Positions 47,959 through 57,080 of a DNA stretch of 64,000 nucleotides are shown here, one piece after another (position 1 is the stretch's first letter; each line of letters opens with the position of its first letter). Under the pieces are notes generated by a model. It saw nothing but the letters and a program-made list of their open reading frames with translations, had not been told where the DNA came from and did no database searches. A program made the position numbers and the translations under genes. This DNA is from Chelonobacter oris (GTDB taxonomy: Bacteria; Pseudomonadota; Gammaproteobacteria; Enterobacterales; Pasteurellaceae). The stretch lies in assembly GCF_000772535.1 (NCBI RefSeq), contig NZ_JSUM01000003.1, positions 372,001-436,000 of the forward strand, in the 5' to 3' direction.

Positions 47959-48048
47959 TTATGCTGATTTTTTAGCAAACTCCGAAGCCCCATGGGTATG
48001 GGGAAACAGAAAGATAAAAAATCGAACAAAAAACAAGTGAATAGACAT
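47959..48048 (-). CDS. pheST leader peptide (PheM-like)
   Basis: A 29-codon reading frame starting at ATG 48048. It begins MSIH and then reads L-F-F-V-R-F-F-I-F-L-F, giving six Phe in ten residues and seven in all, every one TTT. The layout matches E. coli pheM: leader peptide, terminator, pheS. Stalling at the Phe codons when charged tRNA-Phe is scarce would disrupt the CCCCAT/ATGGGG stem in the following codons and permit read-through into pheST. The Shine-Dalgarno is weak. A TATGAT about 20 bp upstream is a possible -10. Confidence 0.85.
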   Translation of the reverse strand: MSIHLFFVRFFIFLFPHTHGASEFAKKSA

Positions 48049-48132
48049 TATAAATAACGGTTATTTTTCAGTGTGCTAATCATAATACATCAGGTCGCAA
48101 AAAGCACCTGCTTAATGCGATTTTCTTGCCGA

Positions 48133-48435
48133 CTACCAGTCATAGTAAGGCGAGTAAAACCCACCGCCGAAATGCCGGTGATACGGCCGCCAGCCGCGAT
48201 GATATCCGTAACCGACCGAAACGGCGGGGCGGATATTCATATTTTGTCGATTGTAATCCGCCTTGCCGTTTTTATCGCTGGCATTACGGATTTCCTGATC
48301 CGGCGGTGACGGAACCGGATGCGTCGGCGGCGTCAAGTGCGGATCGGGATACGGGCTTTGCATCGGCGGTCTGCTGCTGCACGCCATCAGCCCGGACAGC
48401 AGTAATGCCGCCAACAGCGATTGTGTCATTTTCAT
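48133..48435 (-). CDS. Small lipoprotein of unknown function
   Basis: A 100-residue protein (or 101 from the adjacent ATG at 48438; AAGGA spacing slightly favours 48435). The signal ends in lipobox L-M-A-C at Cys near 18. The mature chain is Pro-rich at first (residues about 20-45) and ends in an aromatic, His- and Gly-rich tail (Y-G-Y-H-R-G-W-R-P-Y-H-R-H-F-G-G-G-F). I do not recognise a family. It is a single-gene unit between fabA and the phe leader. Confidence 0.75.
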   Translation of the reverse strand: MKMTQSLLAALLLSGLMACSSRPPMQSPYPDPHLTPPTHPVPSPPDQEIRNASDKNGKADYNRQNMNIRPAVSVGYGYHRGWRPYHRHFGGGFYSPYYDW

Positions 48436-48506
48436 CATGATGTCCTTTGTGTTATTCAGTCCATTAGCGGAAATTATAAAAAGATTATATCGGGAAAGAA
48501 AGCAAA

Positions 48507-48541
48507 ACCGCACTTTCCATCGGTAATGGTAAAAGTGCGGT
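48507..48541. terminator. Uptake-signal inverted pair hairpin between fabA and the lipoprotein gene
   Basis: ACCGCACTTT and AAAGTGCGGT pair, with an inner CCAT/ATGG extension. A third uptake signal follows at 48556-48564. It likely terminates fabA transcription. Confidence 0.7.
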
Positions 48542-48578
48542 ATATCACGAGAACAAAGTGCGGTTTAGATGAGTGGAA

Positions 48579-49103
48579 TTAGAATGCGGCGGTGTCCTGA
48601 AATAAGCCGACTTTCAAATCCGTTGCGACATAAATCACACGTCCGTCCACTTCCACTTCACCATCGGCAACGCCCATCACCAGTTTACGGTTGATGACCC
48701 GTTTCATATGCAGACGGTAGATGACTTTTTTCGCACTCGGCAGAATTTGACCGGTGAATTTCACTTCGCCTACGCCCAATGCACGCCCTTTGCCTTCACC
48801 GCCAATCCAGCCGAGAAAAAAGCCGACCAGCTGCCACATCGCATCAAGCCCCAAGCAGCCCGGCATGACCGGATCACCGATAAAATGGCAGGCAAAAAAC
48901 GGCAAATCGGGATGAATATCCAGCTCGGCTTCAATATACCCTTTGCCAAAATTGCCACCGTCTTCGGTCATCAGATTCACCCGATCCATCATCAACATGG
49001 TCGGTGCCGGCAGCTGCGGACCGGTCGGGCCAAACAGCTCGCCGCGCCCGGAAGCCAATAAATCTTCATAGGTATAAGACGGTTTTTTATTAGGAACGGT
49101 CAT
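48579..49103 (-). CDS. fabA: Beta-hydroxydecanoyl-ACP dehydratase/isomerase
   Basis: A 174-residue hot-dog-fold enzyme that introduces the double bond for unsaturated fatty acids in the anaerobic pathway. The catalytic pair is H73 ([10 protein letters not shown]) and D87 (L-G-L-D-A-M-W). It lies beside the Lon-like gene and matP, as in E. coli. Confidence 0.97.
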   Translation of the reverse strand: MTVPNKKPSYTYEDLLASGRGELFGPTGPQLPAPTMLMMDRVNLMTEDGGNFGKGYIEAELDIHPDLPFFACHFIGDPVMPGCLGLDAMWQLVGFFLGWIGGEGKGRALGVGEVKFTGQILPSAKKVIYRLHMKRVINRKLVMGVADGEVEVDGRVIYVATDLKVGLFQDTAAF

Positions 49104-49203
49104 GCGTAATTTGTCTCCAATTTATGACTGCATTAAAAATTCTTGGGAATTCTAGCAAAATTCATTTCAGAATAAAATAGCTAACAAGTGTAAGCTGAAT
49201 TTT

Positions 49204-50985
49204 TTATTGCTTTTTTATCGTTTTCAGCCAACTCAACCATTTACTGAGCGGGTGAGCCACCAGTGCTTCAACCTTATTTTCAATCCGTTGTGAAATCATC
49301 TCCGCCAAGCTCTGTTGCGAACGGCTGTTATCGTTTTGCGGTAACAATTGTTTGCCTGTCAACAGGTACAGCGCCTGTTCGACATTGTCCACCGTCCAAA
49401 TATGAAACCGGCCGTTTTTGACCGATTCGACCACCTCCGGGCGTAAACTCAGATTTTCAGCACACACTGTCGGGATAATCACCCCTTGTCTGCCGGTAAG
49501 CCCTCTCGCTTGGCAAAGCGCATAAAATCCTTCGATTTTGACATTAACCCCGCCAACGGCATGTACCAGACCGCCCTGATCGATCGAACCGGTTACGGCA
49601 ATACCTAAATCGATTTCAACATTCGCCAATGCGCTGACCAACACGCAAAATTGCGCCAGCGAAGCGCTGTCACCGTCAATATCGGCATAAGATTGCTCAA
49701 AGGCAATCGACGCGGCAAACGGCAGCTGTGCCGGCAAATCGAGCAAATTGCTCAGGCAATATTGCGCCAACAGCGTGCCTTTACCGTGAATATTACCCGC
49801 CAATTCGCTTTTGCGTTCAACATCGGTAATTTCGCCGTCGCCGAATTGTACGGTACAGGTGATACGGCTCGGCTCGCCGTATACCACCGGTGTGCCGGCA
49901 TATTCAATGACCGACAATCCGTTAATTTCGCCGACCGCACTTCCGTCACTGCAAATATAAATCTGTTCGCGCAAAATATCGTTATAGCTGAATTCCTGCA
50001 AACTGCTCTGTTGATAGGCAAGATTATCAAAATAATTCTGCACGTCATCGGCTTCAATTTGTTTATGTCCGGCACGACGGCTGATGTCGGCAACCGCACT
50101 TAGCCATTTGTTAAGTTGCCGCGGATTAACCGTTTGCCGCAAGCTGTCCTCACTCTCGCGCACCGCCTGACGATAAAGTGCGGTTATTGCCGCTTCGCTC
50201 AATGTCGCTAACCCCGCTTGATCGGCATAATACAGCAGATTGTTTACCCACTGCTGCTGCCGTGCGGTGCTGTCGGTCAAAAAATAATTCTCTATTTCGG
50301 CATATTGGGCAAAGTCATATAAACTTGGTTCCAGCAAGGAAAATTCGGCTAATGTTTCGCGATCGCCCAATAAAATAAGCTTCAGCGGCAGCGGATAGCC
50401 GGGAATGTGGTAATTCATCGGTTTGTGCGGATTCGGCGACTGCCAGTCAAAACAACCGCTCAGCACGATATGTTTCAAACGTTGCCACAGGCTCGGATTG
50501 TGCAATAACGGGCTGACAGCCAATATCAGCACCCCGTTACACACCTGATGCACCAAGCCGGGCTGTAATGCTAAATCGTGTGAAGCCGGATGTTGTAAAA
50601 CATGGCCGAATAAACGCACCGCATCGTAATACAGTGCATATTCCACCGCACTTTTCGCCGCAAAATTATCCTCATTCGAGGTTGCCGACCGCACCTGAAC
50701 CAGCGGAAACGAAAACGAATCCGCCTGTTCGATTTGATAATCCGCTCCGCTCGGCGCCAATGTTTGCGGCAAATGCGCGCGCAGGTGGCTCTCCACCATC
50801 TCGGCATAAGCCGGCTGTTCGTCGGCTTTCAATACTAAGACCGCCCCGCTCGGCGCGGTCAAAAACAGATCTAATGCCGTGCGGGCTTTTTCTTGCAGCG
50901 CCATCGGCGTTAGCCTACATTTTTCAAAATCGTTCAAATCCAGTTGCGGCAGTAATTGCCGCCAAGTCAAGCTGTCCGGTTTCAC
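49204..50985 (-). CDS. Lon-like protease homologue (YcbZ family)
   Basis: A 593-residue protein. The start is taken as GTG at 50985, with AAGAGAG before it, because the reading then begins V-K-P-D-S-L-T-W, aligning with the E. coli YcbZ start; an ATG 15 codons upstream is the alternative. The N-terminal half lacks a recognisable Walker A. The C-terminal Lon protease domain has the catalytic serine in D-G-D-S-A-S-L near residue 450 and lysine in G-G-V-N-V-K-I-E-G-F near 490. It sits between fabA and matP. Substrates are unknown. Confidence 0.88.
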   Translation of the reverse strand: MKPDSLTWRQLLPQLDLNDFEKCRLTPMALQEKARTALDLFLTAPSGAVLVLKADEQPAYAEMVESHLRAHLPQTLAPSGADYQIEQADSFSFPLVQVRSATSNEDNFAAKSAVEYALYYDAVRLFGHVLQHPASHDLALQPGLVHQVCNGVLILAVSPLLHNPSLWQRLKHIVLSGCFDWQSPNPHKPMNYHIPGYPLPLKLILLGDRETLAEFSLLEPSLYDFAQYAEIENYFLTDSTARQQQWVNNLLYYADQAGLATLSEAAITALYRQAVRESEDSLRQTVNPRQLNKWLSAVADISRRAGHKQIEADDVQNYFDNLAYQQSSLQEFSYNDILREQIYICSDGSAVGEINGLSVIEYAGTPVVYGEPSRITCTVQFGDGEITDVERKSELAGNIHGKGTLLAQYCLSNLLDLPAQLPFAASIAFEQSYADIDGDSASLAQFCVLVSALANVEIDLGIAVTGSIDQGGLVHAVGGVNVKIEGFYALCQARGLTGRQGVIIPTVCAENLSLRPEVVESVKNGRFHIWTVDNVEQALYLLTGKQLLPQNDNSRSQQSLAEMISQRIENKVEALVAHPLSKWLSWLKTIKKQ

Positions 50986-51080
50986 GTTGTTCTCTCTTAT
51001 TATTTTGTTTCTGCCGTTATCGCCGCTCATTATATACGTTAGTGGTTCACATTGCTTGAAAAAAAGCGTACACTGCAAAC

Positions 51081-51093
51081 GTGACAATGTAAC
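51081..51093. promoter_or_regulatory. One-mismatch matS-type site in the matP upstream region
   Basis: GTGACAATGTAAC differs from GTGACRNYGTCAC at one position. It lies 32 bp before the matP start, where MatP binding could repress its own promoter. Confidence 0.45.
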
Positions 51094-51125
51094 ATCGGCG
51101 GCGTTGGACTGTTATCGGAGAAAAC

Positions 51126-51572
51126 ATGAAATATCAAAAACTGGAAAATCAAGAAGCCAACTGGAAATGGGTTTATTTGGTCAAAAAAATTCGGAATAAT
51201 GAAAACATCACCCGTTACCAAGAAAAAAGTCTGCAAGATGAAAAAGAAACCGAACTGCTGCAATTACAGAATTATCCCGCACTGATTGAAAACTGGATTA
51301 CGCAGCACTTATCGCAAGCATTGGTGGTAAAACTGGATCAGGCGATTCGTGCCCGACGCAAACGTTTTTTCAATGCGGAAAAGCGTGCCACTAAAAAGAA
51401 ATCCATTGATTTGGATTATGCCGTTTGGTCGCGTCTTTCCAAGCATTCGCGCAAAATGCACATGACGCTGTCGGAAACCATTATGCACATGATCGATGAA
51501 GCCGAAAACAAAGCGCTTTACGCCTCCCAAATGCACCTGATGAAGAAAAATTTGAAAGAATTGCTTGAATAA
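51126..51572 (+). CDS. matP: Macrodomain Ter protein MatP
   Basis: A 148-residue DNA-binding protein that organises the terminus macrodomain by binding matS sites and contacting ZapB. An N-terminal helical part is followed by a ribbon-helix-helix region (K-K-K-S-I-D-L-D-Y-A-V-W-S-R-L near residue 95) and a C-terminal coiled coil. It is divergent from the Lon-like gene, as in E. coli. CGGAGAAAAC precedes the ATG. Its target motif occurs several times in this window. Confidence 0.95.
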   Translation: MKYQKLENQEANWKWVYLVKKIRNNENITRYQEKSLQDEKETELLQLQNYPALIENWITQHLSQALVVKLDQAIRARRKRFFNAEKRATKKKSIDLDYAVWSRLSKHSRKMHMTLSETIMHMIDEAENKALYASQMHLMKKNLKELLE

Positions 51573-51608
51573 CGTGCAAATATCACCATCTTATTTATGA
51601 CAGTTTAC

Positions 51609-51638
51609 GGAACATTTGTACAAAATACCTGTCTGATG
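51609..51638 (+). promoter_or_regulatory. Candidate sigma-E promoter of htrA
   Basis: GGAACATTT (51609-51617) and GTCTGAT (51631-51637) resemble the sigma-E elements GGAACTT and GTCTGAA at normal spacing. E. coli degP is sigma-E controlled, so envelope-stress induction is plausible. Confidence 0.55.
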
Positions 51639-51745
51639 TAAACGTTAGGCCTAATATTATTTACCCTAAGTGCGGTTGATGCAGATCTCATCAATCCGGA
51701 ATAAAATGTCAAACAAAACATTTTTCTTTTAAGAGATTTATTACG

Positions 51746-53146
51746 ATGAAAAAAAGTAAATTGATTTTATCCGCTGTCGTGCTCGGATTGAGTTTATTCA
51801 ATCTGCCCGCTACAGCGCAAACGGAAAGCACCCCGGCTTCTAATTTAGCAGAAACCCTGCTACAGGCGCCTTCTTACATGAATCAACAAATACCGAGTCT
51901 GGCGCCGATGCTGGAAAAAGTCTTGCCGAGTGTGGTTACGGTCAATGTTTCCGGCACACAGCAGCAACAAGACTCACTGATTCCCGAAGAGTTCCGTTTT
52001 TTCTTCGGTCGTGAATTTGACAATGCCGCACCGCGTGAATTTAAAGGATTGGGTTCCGGTGTCATCATTGATGCTGAAAAAGGTTATGTCCTGACCAATA
52101 ACCATGTGATCGACAAAGCCGACAACATCACCCTGACGCTACAAGACGGACGGGAGCTGAAAGCCAAATTACTCGGCGCAGACAGTCAATCCGATGTCGC
52201 CCTGTTACAAATTGAAACGCCGAAAAACCTGACGGCGATTAAACTGGCGGATTCCGACAAAATTCGGGTCGGCGATTATACGGTTGCCATCGGCAATCCG
52301 TTCGGTTTAGGACAAACGGTCACGTCCGGCATTGTCTCCGCGTTGGGGCGCTCAACCGGTATGGACGGCGGCAGCTATGAAAACTATATTCAAACCGATG
52401 CGGCGGTCAATCGCGGCAATTCCGGCGGAGCATTGGTCAATCTGCGCGGCGAACTGATCGGAATCAATACGGCGATTATCGCCCCGAGCGGCGGCAATGT
52501 CGGCATTGCGTTTGCCATTCCGAGCAATATGGCGAACAGTTTGGTACATCAAATTGTCGAATTCGGTGAAGTCCGCCGCGGTATCTTGGGGATTAAAGGC
52601 GGCGAGTTGAGCGCGGATCTGGCAAAAGCATTCGGCATCGATTCACAACGCGGCGCATTCGTCAGCGAAGTATTGCCGAATTCCGCCGCTGACAAAGCCG
52701 GTTTGAAAGCCGGGGACGTGATCACCGAAATTAACGGTCAACGGATTAACAGCTTTGCCGAATTACGCGCCAAAATCGCCACCACCGGCGCCGGTAAAAG
52801 CGTGAATCTGACCTATCTGCGTGAAGGGAAAACCGCCGGTGCCGATGTCGTTTTGCAATCGGACGAACAAGCGCAAACCAGCGCAAACAGTTTGATTCCC
52901 GGCTTAAACGGTGCCGAACTGGCTAATTATGATAAAGACGGGCGCAAAGGGGTGGAAATTGCCAAAGTCGCAGACAAATCCCCGGCCGAGCAGTTAGGCT
53001 TACAAAGCGGTGATATCATCGTCGGGGTCAACCGTCAACCGGTGGGCAATATCGGCGAGTTGCGCAAAATTTTGGATAACAAACCGTCTGCGGTGGCACT
53101 GAATATCGTTCGCGGCAATAACAACTTCTATTTGTTAATTCCGTAA
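51746..53146 (+). CDS. degP: Periplasmic serine endoprotease HtrA/DegP
   Basis: A 466-residue protease-chaperone for misfolded envelope proteins. A signal peptide of about 25 residues (ending A-T-A-Q) is followed by the trypsin-like domain with triad H120 (T-N-N-H-V-I), D150 (Q-S-D-V-A-L) and S226 (G-N-S-G-G-A). Two PDZ domains follow (about residues 270-365 and 375-460). The regulatory LA loop (about residues 70-100, including Q-Q-Q-Q) is short, as in DegQ, so DegQ-type activity is possible. Confidence 0.94.
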   Translation: MKKSKLILSAVVLGLSLFNLPATAQTESTPASNLAETLLQAPSYMNQQIPSLAPMLEKVLPSVVTVNVSGTQQQQDSLIPEEFRFFFGREFDNAAPREFKGLGSGVIIDAEKGYVLTNNHVIDKADNITLTLQDGRELKAKLLGADSQSDVALLQIETPKNLTAIKLADSDKIRVGDYTVAIGNPFGLGQTVTSGIVSALGRSTGMDGGSYENYIQTDAAVNRGNSGGALVNLRGELIGINTAIIAPSGGNVGIAFAIPSNMANSLVHQIVEFGEVRRGILGIKGGELSADLAKAFGIDSQRGAFVSEVLPNSAADKAGLKAGDVITEINGQRINSFAELRAKIATTGAGKSVNLTYLREGKTAGADVVLQSDEQAQTSANSLIPGLNGAELANYDKDGRKGVEIAKVADKSPAEQLGLQSGDIIVGVNRQPVGNIGELRKILDNKPSAVALNIVRGNNNFYLLIP

Positions 53147-53162
53147 GTGCGGTTTAATCTGC

Positions 53163-53193
53163 TAAAAATCCCGATTTCTTCGGGATTTTTTTA
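53163..53193 (+). terminator. Terminator of htrA
   Basis: The arms ATCCCGA and TCGGGAT with a 5-nt loop are preceded by A and followed by seven T. Confidence 0.9.
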
Positions 53194-53477
53194 TGTCTTA
53201 CAGTTAAAAAACAACGTGCCGCCGGCGATGAGTTTTCCTTTCCGTTCCGATTGCCGATTGTATTTCGGCGCTATCGTCTCATTATTTTTTCATAAAAAAT
53301 CATACTGTTGAATTTATAGACAGCAATTTGGCGTTAGCATTTCTTTAATGCGATAATGCGCTAACTTTTGATCTTTAACCATTTACAAAGTAATTTTTTG
53401 TGGAAAAATGCAAGATTGTACTTTTTGAAAAATATCTCGACGCATAACATCACTTAAGAATTAAGGAGCCTATAATA
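53194..53477. other. Intergenic region upstream of oppA
   Basis: No gene seen. It is AT-rich and probably holds the oppA promoter and a long untranslated leader, but no unambiguous hexamers or operator could be picked. AAGGAG lies just before oppA. Confidence 0.5.
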
Positions 53478-55121
53478 ATGACATTCAAACTCTCTCGCTT
53501 AAATACCGCACTTTCTTTTGCTTTGACTTTCGGCATCGCAGCTTCCGCCTTTGCCGCGAATGTGCCGTCCGGCACGGAACTGGCCGCCAAACAGGAAGTC
53601 ATCTATAACGTTTCCGCCAATCCTGCCACACTTGACCCACAAAAAATGGAAGGCAGTGTCGAAGGGGAATATGCGCGCCAATTATTTGAGGGCTTGGTCA
53701 CCTCCGATGAGCAAGGGCATATTTTACCGGGCGTTGCCGAATCGTGGCAACATTCCGAAGATTTTAAAGTGTGGACGTTCAAATTACGTGATAATGCCAA
53801 ATGGTCAAACGGCGAGCCGGTAACGGCAGAAGATTTTGTTTACGCTTGGCAACGTCTGGCGGATCCAAAAACAGCTGCACCTTACAGCACTTATCTCAAA
53901 TATTTGACCCTACAAAATGCCGCCGATGTTGTGGAAGGCAAAAAAGCGCCGAGTGAGTTGGGAGTGAAAGCCTTAGACGCCCGCACACTGCAAATTAACC
54001 TTGATGCGTCCATTCCTTATGTAGATAAATTAGTGGAACACTATGTGTTATATCCGGTACATAAAGCTACTGTGGAAAAATTCGGTGATCAATGGACAAA
54101 ACCGGAAAATATCATCGGCAACGGGGCATTCAAATTAACGCGTTTAATTGTCAATGAAAAAGCGGAATTATCGCCGAATCCGAATTATTGGGACAACGCC
54201 AATACCGTATTAACCAAAATCACCTTGCTGCCGATTGAGTCGGCGACCACCGATGTCAATCGCTACCGTGCCGGTGAAATTGATATTAGCGGCAAAGAAA
54301 TTCCGCCGGAAATGTTCCAAAAATTAAAAACGGATTTGCCGAATGAATTGAATGTCGCCCCGATTTTGTGTACTTATGTCTATGAAATCAATACCGCCAA
54401 AGCCCCGTTTACCGATGTGCGTGTTCGCCAAGCGTTGAGTCTTGCACTGAATCGCAATATCATCACCGATAAAGTGATCAATCAAGGCCAGACGCCGGCT
54501 TATCACTTTACACCACCTTATATTAACGGCGGCGACAAATTGACTAATCCCGAATGGGCAAGTCAAGATCAGAAAAAACGCAATGAAAATGCGGTCAAAT
54601 TGCTGGCCGAAGCCGGTTTCAGCAAGCAAAAGCCGTTGGATTTCACGATTTTGTATAACACGTCTGAAAACCATAAAAAAATCGCTATTGCCGTTGCATC
54701 CATCTGGAAACAGAATCTTGCCGGCGCAGTGAATGTGAAAATGGAAAACCAAGAGTGGAAAACCTATTTGGATTCCCGACACCAAGGCAATTATGACGTG
54801 GCGCGAGCCGGTTGGTGCGCCGACTATAATGAAGCGACGTCATTCGTCAACTATTTCTTGTCGGACAGCAGCAACAATACCGCAAAATATAACAACCCTG
54901 AATACGATGCCGCCGTAAAAAATGCGTTAATGGCGGAAAGTGACGAACAGCGCGCCGAAGATTATGCAAAAGCCGAAGCCCTCTTCAGCAACGATGTGCC
55001 GTCCGTTCCGATTTATCACTACGTTCAACCGCGGTTGATCAAACCGTACGTTAAAGGATATGCGGCAACCCACCCCGCACAAAACTACTATTTAAAAGAT
55101 GTGTATCTGATCAAGCAGTAA
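53478..55121 (+). CDS. oppA: Oligopeptide-binding protein OppA
   Basis: A 547-residue periplasmic SBP family 5 protein. The signal peptide (residues 1-27) ends A-S-A-F-A-A without a lipobox Cys. Conserved blocks are N-V-S-A-N-P-A-T-L-D-P-Q near residue 45, F-V-Y-A-W-Q-R-L-A-D-P near 117 and G-W-C-A-D-Y-N near 450. It binds oligopeptides for the OppBCDF importer encoded downstream. The murein-tripeptide binder MppA is an alternative, but direct linkage to oppB-F favours OppA. Confidence 0.95.
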   Translation: MTFKLSRLNTALSFALTFGIAASAFAANVPSGTELAAKQEVIYNVSANPATLDPQKMEGSVEGEYARQLFEGLVTSDEQGHILPGVAESWQHSEDFKVWTFKLRDNAKWSNGEPVTAEDFVYAWQRLADPKTAAPYSTYLKYLTLQNAADVVEGKKAPSELGVKALDARTLQINLDASIPYVDKLVEHYVLYPVHKATVEKFGDQWTKPENIIGNGAFKLTRLIVNEKAELSPNPNYWDNANTVLTKITLLPIESATTDVNRYRAGEIDISGKEIPPEMFQKLKTDLPNELNVAPILCTYVYEINTAKAPFTDVRVRQALSLALNRNIITDKVINQGQTPAYHFTPPYINGGDKLTNPEWASQDQKKRNENAVKLLAEAGFSKQKPLDFTILYNTSENHKKIAIAVASIWKQNLAGAVNVKMENQEWKTYLDSRHQGNYDVARAGWCADYNEATSFVNYFLSDSSNNTAKYNNPEYDAAVKNALMAESDEQRAEDYAKAEALFSNDVPSVPIYHYVQPRLIKPYVKGYAATHPAQNYYLKDVYLIKQ

Positions 55122-55148
55122 TTGCATACTGCCGGATTGTTGTCGTTT

Positions 55149-55174
55149 CGAAGTGCGGTCGCCACCGCACTTCG
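55149..55174. terminator. Perfect uptake-signal hairpin between oppA and oppB
   Basis: CGAAGTGCGGT and ACCGCACTTCG form an 11-bp perfect stem with a 4-nt loop. A T-rich stretch follows but not immediately. It may act as a partial terminator or RNA stabiliser giving more oppA than oppBCDF. Confidence 0.65.
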
Positions 55175-55206
55175 GTGTTTCGTATTACTTTTTAGATTGA
55201 TGACTT

Positions 55207-56127
55207 ATGCCAACGCTGATTCTTCGTCGCATTTTACAAGCGATTCCAACGCTTTTCGTATTAATTACCATTTCATTTTTTATGATGCGGCTTGCCCCCG
55301 GCAGTCCGTTTTCCAGTGAAAAAAATTACCCGCCGGAAGTCATGGCGAACATCGAAGCCAAATACAATCTGGATAAGCCGATTCATACGCAATATTTATT
55401 GTATCTGAAAAATCTGGCGCAAGGCGATTTCGGGCCATCGTTCAAATATAAAGATTTCACCGTCAATCAGCTGGTTGCTCAAGCTTTTCCGGTTTCGCTG
55501 AAACTGGGATTTTCTGCGTTTTTCATTGCCCTGTTTTTTGGTGTCACCGCCGGAACCGTTGCCGCCATTAAGCAAAACAAATGGCTTGACTATGTCATCA
55601 TGACATTCGCCATGACCGGCGTGGTGATCCCAAGCTTTGTCGTTGCGCCGTTACTGGTTTTGATTTTTGCCATTACGCTGAAATGGCTGCCGGGCGGAGG
55701 TTGGAATGACGGCGCACTGATCAACATGCTATTGCCGATGACCGCACTTTCACTGTCTTATATCGCCAGTATCGCAAGGATAACCCGCGGTTCTATGATT
55801 GAAGTGCTGCACTCTAATTTTATCCGCACCGCTAAAGCCAAAGGCTTGCCGACACGGCGGATTATTTTTCGCCATGCCCTGCGTCCGGCACTGTTACCGG
55901 TCATTTCCTATATGGGGCCGGCATTTGTCGGCATTATTACGGGTTCAATGGTCATCGAAAGTATTTTCGGTTTACCGGGCTTGGGGCAGCTTTTCGTCAA
56001 CGGGGCATTAAACCGTGACTATTCATTGGTGTTGAGCCTGACGATTTTGGTCGGCGCCCTCACCATTACCTTTAATGCGATTGTGGACATTCTGTATGCC
56101 GTGATCGATCCGAAAATTCGTTATTAA
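55207..56127 (+). CDS. oppB: Oligopeptide ABC transporter permease OppB
   Basis: A 306-residue inner-membrane permease with six helices. The EAA-type loop reads R-T-A-K-A-K-G-L-P-T-R-R-I-I-F-R-H-A-L near residue 203. Length equals E. coli OppB. The Shine-Dalgarno is weak, so translation may depend on position in the operon. Confidence 0.95.
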   Translation: MPTLILRRILQAIPTLFVLITISFFMMRLAPGSPFSSEKNYPPEVMANIEAKYNLDKPIHTQYLLYLKNLAQGDFGPSFKYKDFTVNQLVAQAFPVSLKLGFSAFFIALFFGVTAGTVAAIKQNKWLDYVIMTFAMTGVVIPSFVVAPLLVLIFAITLKWLPGGGWNDGALINMLLPMTALSLSYIASIARITRGSMIEVLHSNFIRTAKAKGLPTRRIIFRHALRPALLPVISYMGPAFVGIITGSMVIESIFGLPGLGQLFVNGALNRDYSLVLSLTILVGALTITFNAIVDILYAVIDPKIRY

Positions 56128-56135
56128 GGGATAAC

Positions 56136-57056
56136 ATGATGTTGATTAAAAAAGAACAGGCCGAATTCGCTGAAAATTTGGCGCAACAATTGGTACGGGA
56201 CGAAGTGGAAGGCCGCAGCTTATGGCAAGATGCCAAACGCCGTTTTTTTCATAACCGTGCGGCATTGGTCAGCCTGTTGGTGCTGTTCGGCATTACCTTA
56301 TTTGTATTATTCGCCCCGCTGCTGATGCCGTTTGCCTTTGATGAAACCGACTGGAATATGATGTCGGCAGCACCGGATTTTGCCAGCGGACATTACTTCG
56401 GCACGGATTCTTCCGGACGAGATATGCTGGTGCGGGTGGCAATCGGCGGCCGCATTTCCCTGTTGGTCGGCATTGCCGGCGCATTGATTGCAGTGCTGGT
56501 CGGCACGCTTTATGGCGCAACCTCCGGTTATGTCGGCGGCAAAACCGATGCGGTTATGATGCGGATTCTGGAAATCTTAAATTCTTTTCCGTTTATGTTT
56601 TTCGTTATTTTGCTGGTCACCTTTTTCGGACAGAATATTCTGCTGATTTTTGTCGCCATCGGTATGGTCTCGTGGCTGGACATGGCACGGATTGTCCGCG
56701 GTCAAACCCTGAGCCTGAAACACAAAGAATTTGTCGAAGCGGCTATTGTCTGCGGTGTGCCGACACGCCAAATCATTTGGCGGCACATTGTGCCGAATGT
56801 ATTGGGCGTAGTGATTGTGTATGCCTCACTGCTCGTCCCGGGTATGATTTTATTTGAATCTTTCCTGAGTTTTTTAGGTCTGGGAACCCAAGAGCCGTTG
56901 AGCAGTTGGGGCGGGCTTCTGAACGATGGCGCACGTTCAATGGAATACCTGCCGTGGCTACTGGTTTTTCCGGCGATGTTTTTGGTTATCACCCTGTTTT
57001 GCTTTAATTTTATCGGCGACGGCCTGCGTGATGCCCTCGATCCGAAAGATCGATAA
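56136..57056 (+). CDS. oppC: Oligopeptide ABC transporter permease OppC
   Basis: A 306-residue permease. A cytoplasmic N-terminus (about 40 residues) precedes six helices. The EAA loop reads L-K-H-K-E-F-V-E-A-A-I-V-C-G-V-P-T-R near residue 195. It starts 8 bp after oppB, with AAGGGAT before the ATG. Confidence 0.95.
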   Translation: MMLIKKEQAEFAENLAQQLVRDEVEGRSLWQDAKRRFFHNRAALVSLLVLFGITLFVLFAPLLMPFAFDETDWNMMSAAPDFASGHYFGTDSSGRDMLVRVAIGGRISLLVGIAGALIAVLVGTLYGATSGYVGGKTDAVMMRILEILNSFPFMFFVILLVTFFGQNILLIFVAIGMVSWLDMARIVRGQTLSLKHKEFVEAAIVCGVPTRQIIWRHIVPNVLGVVIVYASLLVPGMILFESFLSFLGLGTQEPLSSWGGLLNDGARSMEYLPWLLVFPAMFLVITLFCFNFIGDGLRDALDPKDR

Positions 57057-57080
57057 AGTGCGGTGCAAAGGAAATATAAC

